Source: Sphingobium sp. D43FB
GTDB lineage: Bacteria; Pseudomonadota; Alphaproteobacteria; Sphingomonadales; Sphingomonadaceae
DNA: 64,000 nucleotides
NCBI RefSeq assembly: GCF_002312805.1
Contig: NZ_NMUA01000004.1
Coordinates: 1-64,000 of the forward strand
Reading direction: 5' to 3'
Shown here: piece by piece, positions 57,858 through 64,000 of the stretch
Layout: the number at the start of each line of letters is the position of its first letter
How positions within the stretch are numbered: position 1 is the stretch's first letter
The notes under the pieces: model-generated
What the model was told of the DNA's origin: nothing
Seen by the model: only the letters and a program-made list of their open reading frames with translations
The model's database searches: none
Program-made: the position numbers and the translations under genes

Positions 57858-59623
57858 AGCGCGTCCAACCGGTCGGCATAGCGTTTGCGGATGACATGGC
57901 GGCGGATCTTGATTGACGGGGTCATTTCCTCATTCTCGATCGTGAACGGTTCGTCGGCCAGGATGAAGCGACGAACCCGCTCGGTCACCGACAGGTCGCT
58001 ATTCACCCGGTCCACCGCCGCACGTAGCGCCGCCATATAGGCCGGATCGGCGCGCGCCTCCGCCAGCGTCAAACCCTTGGCCTGCGCCCATTCCAGCGTC
58101 CATTCGGCATCCGGCACGATCAGCCCGACCAGATAGGGCCGCCGGTCGCCATGGACCATCGCCTGCCCGATCTCGGCCTGCAGCGTCAGCATCCCCTCGA
58201 CCTTCTGGGGCGCGACATTGTCGCCCTTGTCGTTGACGATCAGGTCTTTCTTGCGGTCGGTGATGCGGATGCGCCCCTTGGCATCGAATTCGCCGATGTC
58301 GCCGGTGTGGAGCCAACCATCCTTCAACACCTTTTCCGTTTCCGCCGGATTGCGCCAATAGCCGTGCATGACCAATTCGCCCCGGACCAGAATTTCGCCA
58401 TCCTCGGCGATCCGCACTTCCACGCCATCAAGCGGCGGGCCGACCGTGTCCATGGCAATGCCCGCGCGCGGGCGATTGCAGCTCACCACCGGCCCTGCCT
58501 CAGTCTGGCCATAGCCCTGAAGCAACGTTAGGCCCATCGCGTCGAAGAACAGGCCGACATCGGGATTGAGCGGCGCGCCGCCCGATACCAGCGCCTTCAA
58601 CCGGCCGCCGAACCGGGCACGGATCTTGGGAATCAAGGTGCGGGCGAGCAGCGCCTTCATCGGCCGATCGAGCAGGGATTTGCGCCCATGCTGCTCTTTC
58701 GCCGCAATGCGCAGCGCCTGCGCCATCAGATAATTGGGAAATTTGCCCTGCTTTTCGATCGACTTCATGATCCGCGCGCGCAGCACTTCGAACAGGCGGG
58801 GCACGACCACCATGATGGTCGGCCGCGTTTCCTCGATATTGCTGGCGAGCTTTTCCAGCCCTTCCGAATAATAGATTTGCCCGCCCAGCAGCATCGGCAG
58901 AAATTGCCCGCCACTATGTTCATAGGCATGCGACAGCGGCAGGAAGGACAGGAAAACCTCCTCCCCCCAACCAAAATCCTCCGCCACGACCGCGCCTGCC
59001 CCTTCGGCATTGAGCAGGATCGCGCCATGATGCTGCATCACCCCGCGCGGCGCGCCGCCGGTGCCGCTGGTGTGGATGATGCAGGCCTGGTCCTGGCGCG
59101 TTGCGGTCTGGGCGGCGGCGCAAGTGGCGACATCGACCGGGTGAGCCGCAATCAGCTCATCCCACATATGGCAGGCGATCTGCCCCTGCGTCCCGCGCAA
59201 CGGCTCCATCCCGACGATGAAGTCGGCCTGCGACCGGACGACAGCCGGCATCAGCACCTGCGCCAGCTTGGCGGTCGAAACGATGACCGCGCGCGCGCCG
59301 CTATCGGTCAATATATGCTGATGATCGCGCGTGGTGTTGGTGGTGTAGGTCGGCACGGTGATGCACCCCGCCGCCATGATGGCGAGGTCGGCGATGCAGA
59401 ATTCCGGGCGATTTTCGCTGACCAACATCACCGGATCGCCCGGCTTCAACCCCTGCGCCCTGAGCGCGGCGGACAGGGCGGCGACCTGCTGCGCCACCAT
59501 GGTCCAGCTTAACGATTGCCAGGCGCCGTCCTTTTTGCGCCACAGGAACGGCGCGTCGCCCCTCTCGCCCGCACGGGCGAAGAACATGGTCACCAGATTG
59601 GGGAATTTTTCGATGGCCCTCAA
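57845..59623 (-). CDS. Long-chain fatty acid/AMP-dependent acyl-CoA synthetase
   Basis: The ANL-family enzyme activates a carboxylic acid with ATP and CoA. The P-loop is ACIIHTSGTGGAPRGVMQHHG near residue 190; LLQGYGQTEAGPV near 370 and LHTGDIGEFDAKGRIRITDRKKD near 440 are the other core motifs. The length of 592 fits long-chain acyl-CoA ligases. The fadL-like porin at 26.6 kb could supply substrate, but this is inference. Confidence 0.9.
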   Translation of the reverse strand: MRAIEKFPNLVTMFFARAGERGDAPFLWRKKDGAWQSLSWTMVAQQVAALSAALRAQGLKPGDPVMLVSENRPEFCIADLAIMAAGCITVPTYTTNTTRDHQHILTDSGARAVIVSTAKLAQVLMPAVVRSQADFIVGMEPLRGTQGQIACHMWDELIAAHPVDVATCAAAQTATRQDQACIIHTSGTGGAPRGVMQHHGAILLNAEGAGAVVAEDFGWGEEVFLSFLPLSHAYEHSGGQFLPMLLGGQIYYSEGLEKLASNIEETRPTIMVVVPRLFEVLRARIMKSIEKQGKFPNYLMAQALRIAAKEQHGRKSLLDRPMKALLARTLIPKIRARFGGRLKALVSGGAPLNPDVGLFFDAMGLTLLQGYGQTEAGPVVSCNRPRAGIAMDTVGPPLDGVEVRIAEDGEILVRGELVMHGYWRNPAETEKVLKDGWLHTGDIGEFDAKGRIRITDRKKDLIVNDKGDNVAPQKVEGMLTLQAEIGQAMVHGDRRPYLVGLIVPDAEWTLEWAQAKGLTLAEARADPAYMAALRAAVDRVNSDLSVTERVRRFILADEPFTIENEEMTPSIKIRRHVIRKRYADRLDALYKG

Positions 59624-59720
59624 GGCTCTGCTCCTGCGGTTCCGGCGCGTCTGCTGCGCACCTGCTCATCGTCAGGCTATAGCTCCGCCTTGCCGTAACG
59701 GCCATCGACTTTATCAGGTT

Positions 59721-60743
59721 TCATCCATCGAAAAGCCCGTTCTGCACATCCTGCGGCGGATTGAGGCCCAGATGCTTCCACCCCGGCCCGTTGAGGCATC
59801 GGCCGCGCGCCGTGCGGGCGATGAGGCCAAGCTGGATGAGGTAAGGCTCGATCACTTCCTCGATCGTATCGCGCGCTTCGGAAAGCCCCGCCGCCAACGT
59901 TTCGACCCCCACCGGCCCACCACGATAAATATCCGCGATCATCATCAGATAGCGCCGGTCCATCAGGTCCAGCCCCAACTCATCGACCTCCAGCCGCCGG
60001 AGCGAGGCATCGGCAACCTTAGCGTCCACGGCCGCGACGCCCGCGACATTGGCGAAATCGCGCACCCGGCGCAGCAGCCGCCCGGCAATGCGCGGCGTCC
60101 CCCGCGATCGCCGCGCAATCTCCATCGCGCCGTCTGGCGTAATGGCAAGGTCGAGCAATCGCGCCGCGCGCCGCACCACCAGTTCCAGCTCGTCCACCGT
60201 GTAGAATTGCAACCGCACGGGAATGCCGAACCGGTCGCGCAGCGGCGTCGTCAGCAAGCCTTGCCGCGTCGTGGCCCCTACCAGCGTGAAAGGCGGCAGG
60301 TCGATGCGCACCGATCGCGCCGACGGCCCCTCGCCGATCATCAGGTCGAGCGCGCGGTCCTCCATCGCCGGGTAGAGCACTTCCTCGACCGCCGGATTGA
60401 GCCGATGGATTTCATCGACGAACAGCACGTCGCCCTCATCCAGATTGGTGAGCAAAGCCGCCAGATCGCCCGACTTGGCGATGACCGGCCCGGACGTGGC
60501 GCGAAAGCCCACGCCCATTTCCTTGGCGACGATCTGCGCGAGCGTCGTCTTGCCAAGGCCGGGCGGCCCGAAAAACAACACATGATCGAGCGCCTCGCCG
60601 CGCGCCTTCGCCGCCTCGATAAACACGCGCAAATTCCCGCGCGCTGCTTCCTGCCCGATAAATTCGTCAAGCGACTTGGGACGCAGTGCCGCATCGACAT
60701 CCTCGACGCGGCGGGCGGGGGTTAGGAGGCGGTCGTCAGTCAT
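59721..60743 (-). CDS. ruvB: Holliday junction branch migration helicase RuvB
   Basis: RuvB drives branch migration with RuvA. Walker [12 protein letters not shown] is at residues 57-67, Walker [10 protein letters not shown] near 112, and the C-terminal winged helix contains [18 protein letters not shown]. The length of 340 is normal. Its ATG overlaps the upstream lipoprotein gene stop. Confidence 0.95.
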   Translation of the reverse strand: MTDDRLLTPARRVEDVDAALRPKSLDEFIGQEAARGNLRVFIEAAKARGEALDHVLFFGPPGLGKTTLAQIVAKEMGVGFRATSGPVIAKSGDLAALLTNLDEGDVLFVDEIHRLNPAVEEVLYPAMEDRALDLMIGEGPSARSVRIDLPPFTLVGATTRQGLLTTPLRDRFGIPVRLQFYTVDELELVVRRAARLLDLAITPDGAMEIARRSRGTPRIAGRLLRRVRDFANVAGVAAVDAKVADASLRRLEVDELGLDLMDRRYLMMIADIYRGGPVGVETLAAGLSEARDTIEEVIEPYLIQLGLIARTARGRCLNGPGWKHLGLNPPQDVQNGLFDG

Positions 60744-61120
60744 GGAGTGCAAAGCTGCTCCCATGTTTTGTCCATTTCACCGGGAGCCATTTCTGATTCC
60801 AAAACAGTTATGACATCTCCGGCCGCAATAAATCTCTCATAGCCCCCATAGCCGCCGAAGCCATTTTTAGCATTAACCTTACCGCACGAAACGGGCGTCT
60901 TTCCAAAGGCTAGATGAAATTTCACATCCTGAAATTCGGCACTCGTCGGATCTCTCAACTTAGCTTTAATAGCTTCCTTGCCTGCGTCATTCCAAGTAGC
61001 TTGCTTACCCAGATCAGCATAAGGGGATGTTGGCTGTCCTGCTTGATCTTCCTCATCAGGACGGTCCCCACATGAAGACAGTAGACATACAATGCTTAAG
61101 GCCAGAACTGCATTACGCAT
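60740..61120 (-). CDS. Putative lipoprotein between ruvA and ruvB
   Basis: The 126-residue protein has a lipobox VCLLSSC near residue 17, so it is likely a lipoprotein. The mature part contains [21 protein letters not shown] and [19 protein letters not shown], a pattern common in small phage- and island-encoded proteins of unknown function. Its base composition is clearly richer in A+T than ruvA and ruvB. It overlaps the ruvB start and lies 30 bases after ruvA, which suggests a later insertion into the ruv operon. Confidence 0.8.
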   Translation of the reverse strand: MRNAVLALSIVCLLSSCGDRPDEEDQAGQPTSPYADLGKQATWNDAGKEAIKAKLRDPTSAEFQDVKFHLAFGKTPVSCGKVNAKNGFGGYGGYERFIAAGDVITVLESEMAPGEMDKTWEQLCTP

Positions 61121-61150
61121 GATTTTCTCCCATGGTGAACATCAGCACCA

Positions 61151-61759
61151 TCACTTCGCCGCCTTCCGCAGCGCCAGCCGCACCAGCGCATCCAGGCTGG
61201 CGTCGTCACCCAGTTCCGCTTCGGCCGCCGCGACGGCGGTGCTGGCTTCATAGGGTTTGAAGCCCAGATTCTGCAGCGCGGACAGCGCGTCGGCGGCGAA
61301 GCTGCCGGTCGGCAGCACGGCCACGCCGCCCGCGCCGATCGGACTGCCGACCGGGGCTGCGCCGATCTTGTCCTTCAATTCATTGACGATGCGCTGGGCC
61401 AGCTTGGGGCCAACACCGTTGGCGCGGGCGATCATCGCCTTGTCTCCCATGGCGACGGCCCGGTGCAGTTCCAGCGGTTCGAGCGCCGACAATATCGCCA
61501 GCGCCACGCGCGATCCGACGCCCTGCACATGGGTCAGCAACCGATACCAGTCGCGCTCTTCCGCGCGGGCGAACCCGACCAGACGGATCGAGTCTGCCGC
61601 CACCAGCATTTCGGTGTGGATCGTCACCGCTTCCCCCACCGGACCCAGAGCCGCCAGCGTGCGCGACGATGCGCCGACCAGATAGCCGACGCCGCCCACA
61701 TCAATGATGGCATGGTCGATGCCCGCGCTGTCCAGCAGCCCCTTGAGTTTCGCGATCAT
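61151..61759 (-). CDS. ruvA: Holliday junction DNA helicase subunit RuvA
   Basis: RuvA binds four-way junctions. The N-terminal OB domain has [28 protein letters not shown], the two helix-hairpin-helix motifs lie at [18 protein letters not shown] and [19 protein letters not shown], and the C-terminal domain III binds RuvB. The length is 202. ruvC is not adjacent. Confidence 0.95.
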   Translation of the reverse strand: MIAKLKGLLDSAGIDHAIIDVGGVGYLVGASSRTLAALGPVGEAVTIHTEMLVAADSIRLVGFARAEERDWYRLLTHVQGVGSRVALAILSALEPLELHRAVAMGDKAMIARANGVGPKLAQRIVNELKDKIGAAPVGSPIGAGGVAVLPTGSFAADALSALQNLGFKPYEASTAVAAAEAELGDDASLDALVRLALRKAAK

Positions 61760-61895
61760 GCCCGCTGCCCTTTGGTCATGATCTGTTCTTTACAGCCTGT
61801 CGCGCGGCGCGCCAGTCAAAAGAATGAGCGCATGAGGCAGCTTTTCCGCGCGCCATGCGTAATGCTGCCCAAACCCATTCCATATCAAGGCGATT

Positions 61896-62474
61896 ATGAT
61901 GCAAATGACCGCGCCGATGCTCGGCCCCAAGGACTTCGAATATCCCGCGATCATGCTTTCGGGCGTGGTTGACCATGGCATGTATCTTCATTTCAAGAAT
62001 TGCCTGTCCACCGCGCCGCAGCAGGGGCTGGTGGTGGTGGAAATCTCCACCCTGGGCGGCGACCCCGAAATCGCCCGTCTGATGGGTGAGGATATCCGTT
62101 TCCATTCCGATCTCTACCCCGAACGGCGTCTGGTGTTTCTCGGCCGCACGGCGGTTTATTCGGCGGGCGCGACCTTCATGAGCTTCTTCGCAACCGAAAA
62201 CCGCTATGTCACGCGGGGTACGCGCCTCATGATCCACGAGCGGCTGATCACCAAGACGATCCAGCTCGCGGGGCCACTGTCCACCTGCATCGCTACGCTC
62301 AAGGGAACGCTCAACGAAATCCAGTCGTCGATCGCGATTCAGAATGAAGGCTTTCACAATCTGATCCTGGGATCGGATATCACCATGGAAGAGCTGCTCG
62401 AAAAAGCGCCAGAAAACTGGTATCTTGAAGCCAATGAAGCGCGCGCACGGGGGCTGATCGCCGCGGTGCTGTGA
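61896..62474 (+). CDS. ClpP-like serine protease (S14 family)
   Basis: The 192-residue protein has VVEISTLGGDPEIARLMGEDIR, then the serine strand GRTAVYSAGATFMSFF near residue 95 and TRLMIHERL with the histidine near 120, the ClpP core order. It is divergent from standard ClpP and lacks an adjacent clpX. It may be a non-canonical ClpP-fold protein. AAGG lies upstream of the ATG at 61896; later ATG codons at 61899 and 61905 are possible. Confidence 0.8.
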   Translation: MMQMTAPMLGPKDFEYPAIMLSGVVDHGMYLHFKNCLSTAPQQGLVVVEISTLGGDPEIARLMGEDIRFHSDLYPERRLVFLGRTAVYSAGATFMSFFATENRYVTRGTRLMIHERLITKTIQLAGPLSTCIATLKGTLNEIQSSIAIQNEGFHNLILGSDITMEELLEKAPENWYLEANEARARGLIAAVL

Positions 62475-62516
62475 TCGTCCCTTGCGCGGCCCGCTAATTG
62501 CGGGTTGATATCCGAC

Positions 62517-63152
62517 ATGAACCGCATTCGATCAGGATCGCCGATCTTTCCCTGGCGCTATGGCATGTTCCTGACGTTTCTGGCGACGATCGCGCCGTTG
62601 GCTCTGGGGCTCCCGTGGCATCAGGCGGTAATGGCAGGGTTTGATATTGCCGCGGTCGCGTTCATGCTGTCGGTAACGTCGCTCATCCGGGCCGACGCCG
62701 CCGCCATGCGGCGCAAGGCGGCGGCGAACGATGCTAATCGCGAGCTGATGCTGCTGATCACCGCGATCGTCAGCCTGGTCGTACTGGTCGCCGTGGGCGT
62801 GGCCGTGGGGGAGCAGGGCGGACATAAGGGTGGCACCGTCGCGCTGCTGCTGATCACCTTGCTGGTGGCCTGGCTATTTTCCAACCTCGTCTACGCCATG
62901 CACTATGCGCATATCTTCTATCGCGCCGGACCGCAGGGAGAGGATAGCGGCGGCCTCGACTTCCCGGATACGCAGGAGCCGGGTTATTGGGACTTTCTCT
63001 ATTTTGCTTTCACGCTCGGCATGACGTTCCAGACATCCGACGTATCCGTGACGAGCAGCATCATGCGCCGCACGGCGCTATTTCAGAGCCTCGCCGCATT
63101 CCTGTTCAACCTTGGCATATTGGCATTCACGATCAACGTGTTGGGCGGGTAG
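62517..63152 (+). CDS. DUF1345 membrane protein
   Basis: The 211-residue protein has five hydrophobic helices: about 18-34, 38-58, 76-98, 107-125 and 185-208. The motifs LVYAMHYAHIFYR and YFAFTLGMTFQTSDVSVT are the DUF1345 landmarks. The function is unknown. The ATG at 62517 is preferred over TTG 62505. Confidence 0.88.
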   Translation: MNRIRSGSPIFPWRYGMFLTFLATIAPLALGLPWHQAVMAGFDIAAVAFMLSVTSLIRADAAAMRRKAAANDANRELMLLITAIVSLVVLVAVGVAVGEQGGHKGGTVALLLITLLVAWLFSNLVYAMHYAHIFYRAGPQGEDSGGLDFPDTQEPGYWDFLYFAFTLGMTFQTSDVSVTSSIMRRTALFQSLAAFLFNLGILAFTINVLGG

Positions 63153-63156
63153 TGCC

Positions 63157-63486
63157 TCAAGCGGCGTTGCCCCAGCCGGACCGTTGGCGCTGACGCTGGC
63201 TACGCCCTGTTTTGGTCGGACCAACGGCCTTCCCGGCATCCTCCTCCATATAGGCCACCGACCGCCACCATTCCGCTACGACTGGGCGCAAGGCGGACAG
63301 GCTACCGGAGCGCGGCATCGCGTACCAGTTTTGGCCATGACGATGAAAGGTCCAGTTGGAATCGCAATTGAGCGGAACGCGCTCGAACCGCGGCGAGGCT
63401 GTGGCACCGGGGGAATCGCTGATCTCCCGCAATTGGGCAGGCACATTCTGGATGCTGCCATCGGGAAACCGCACCGCGATCGTCAT
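63157..63486 (-). CDS. Hypothetical protein (109 residues)
   Basis: A strong ribosome site, GGAGGCAGGAG, lies directly before the ATG at 63486. The protein starts MTIAVRFPDGSIQNVPAQL and contains SNWTFHRHGQNWYAMPRSG and VVAEWWRSVAYM, with a basic tail. I do not recognise the family. It converges with the DUF1345 gene, four bases apart. Confidence 0.75.
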   Translation of the reverse strand: MTIAVRFPDGSIQNVPAQLREISDSPGATASPRFERVPLNCDSNWTFHRHGQNWYAMPRSGSLSALRPVVAEWWRSVAYMEEDAGKAVGPTKTGRSQRQRQRSGWGNAA

Positions 63487-63639
63487 CTCCTGCCTCCATC
63501 ATTATCGGTTGATGAGGGGGTAACGCATTGAGATAAAATGGGTTCATGACCTTGCTGCAGGTTAAGCAGTTTGTCTGCAACGGTCCAGCCACCAAAGCCT
63601 TCACCGCTTGCTTACCAAATTTTGCTAGGGCTTGCCGCC

Positions 63640-64000
63640 ATGCGCGACTCTGACGATCCCTGCCCCAAATCCGACGTCAGCCATGGCGTCGGCATCGCTG
63701 GTTTGGTGGGCCTTGGCCTCTGGACCCTGGTCGCGCGCCATTATGGCATGAACGGTCCCCATGCCGGGCTGGCTGCGGTCGTCGCCTGCGGCGTGCCGAT
63801 GGTGCTGTGGTCGCTCTTCATCGACAAGGTGCATCGCAATGCCTCGACCGGCATAGACTGGCACGCGCCCGCCCGTCCGGTCCGCAGCGTGCTGGACATC
63901 AGCATCGTCAAGATCGCCGGTCTATGGGCGACCTGGCTCGCCATTGCCATCTTCTATTGCGTCGCGCGCTGGTATTGGAGCGGCAATTACCGCTTCTCGA
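63640..64000 (+). CDS. Isoprenylcysteine methyltransferase-like membrane protein (5' part)
   Basis: The window ends inside this gene. The 120 visible residues have two membrane segments, VGIAGLVGLGLWTLVARHYG and GLAAVVACGVPMVLWSLFIDK, then NASTGIDWHAPARPV and a third segment near WATWLAIAIFYCVARWYW. This resembles the N-terminal part of ICMT-like proteins of sphingomonads; the catalytic half is outside the window. Confidence 0.6.
   Translation, partial: MRDSDDPCPKSDVSHGVGIAGLVGLGLWTLVARHYGMNGPHAGLAAVVACGVPMVLWSLFIDKVHRNASTGIDWHAPARPVRSVLDISIVKIAGLWATWLAIAIFYCVARWYWSGNYRFS

Noticed and set aside
61760..61895. Possible LexA box upstream of ruvA
   Set aside because: Only one GTTC half-site (in CTGTTCTTTAC) is present and no partner lies at N7 spacing.
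1..64000. CRISPR arrays, rRNA operon or prophage
   Set aside because: No regularly spaced direct repeats, no rRNA-like sequence and no phage structural genes were seen; the palindromic repeats are dispersed single elements.

Overview
The window looks like a sphingomonad chromosome (Alphaproteobacteria, Sphingomonadaceae; Sphingobium/Sphingomonas type). The evidence is high GC, short ATGA-type gene overlaps, a large TonB-dependent receptor, DUF1491, DUF1134/EipA, MmcB, PdeM, MipZ and HemJ family proteins, and palindromic repeats of the CTGAGC-TGTCGAAG kind. Almost all of it is chromosomal core. The exception is the first ~4.6 kb, which is accessory DNA.

Layout. 1-186: right end of an IS5-family (IS903-like) element whose terminal repeat cuts into an adenine methyltransferase gene (173-2053), leaving a 5'-truncated gene that also carries an in-frame palindromic repeat. 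Behind it lie an unknown gene and a RelE/ParE-like domain fused to a UvrD-type helicase. 4.7-9.7 kb: thiamine-phosphate synthase-like gene, YggS, TonB receptor and PdeM. 9.8-14.8 kb: TrhO, a minus-strand run (SCO, YkgJ, YgjP-like protease, small protein), an ankyrin protein, mmcB with a perfect LexA box, and a SleB-type hydrolase. 15.0-20.7 kb: DUF1491, thioesterase, ptsN, hpf, then dnaQ-coaE-aroE-maf-ppsR, all minus strand. 20,670-20,965 is the likely chromosomal origin: three perfect DnaA boxes and five GANTC sites between ppsR and hemE, as in Caulobacter.

20.9-36.5 kb: hemE-hemJ, panC (minus), mipZ-dnaJ-like-phosphomannomutase, a candidate small RNA, fadL, ispG behind a hairpin that covers its ribosome site, a transporter, an acetyltransferase, a 32-residue membrane protein, ftsK, lolA, and xthA-ribA-L,D-transpeptidase. 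36.5-44.9 kb: mutS-glnD (minus), malic enzyme, flavin reductase. 45.0-47.7 kb: polysaccharide deacetylase-like gene, ATP-grasp gene and a convergent low-molecular-weight phosphatase next to tRNA-Ser(GCT). 48.1-51.7 kb: EipA, dinB with a LexA-like box, DUF177, cytochrome bc1 chaperone, BamE.

51.9-57.9 kb: complete Mrp/Pha-type cation/proton antiporter operon with fused A and B subunits. 57.8-64 kb: acyl-CoA synthetase, ruvA-lipoprotein-ruvB, a ClpP-like protease, DUF1345, a short hypothetical gene, and a partial methyltransferase-like membrane protein. No rRNA or CRISPR array was seen, and only one tRNA.

The least explained parts are the left-edge methyltransferase/unknown/RelE-UvrD island, the intragenic palindromic repeat, the candidate small RNA at 26.2-26.4 kb and the deacetylase/ATP-grasp/phosphatase group.
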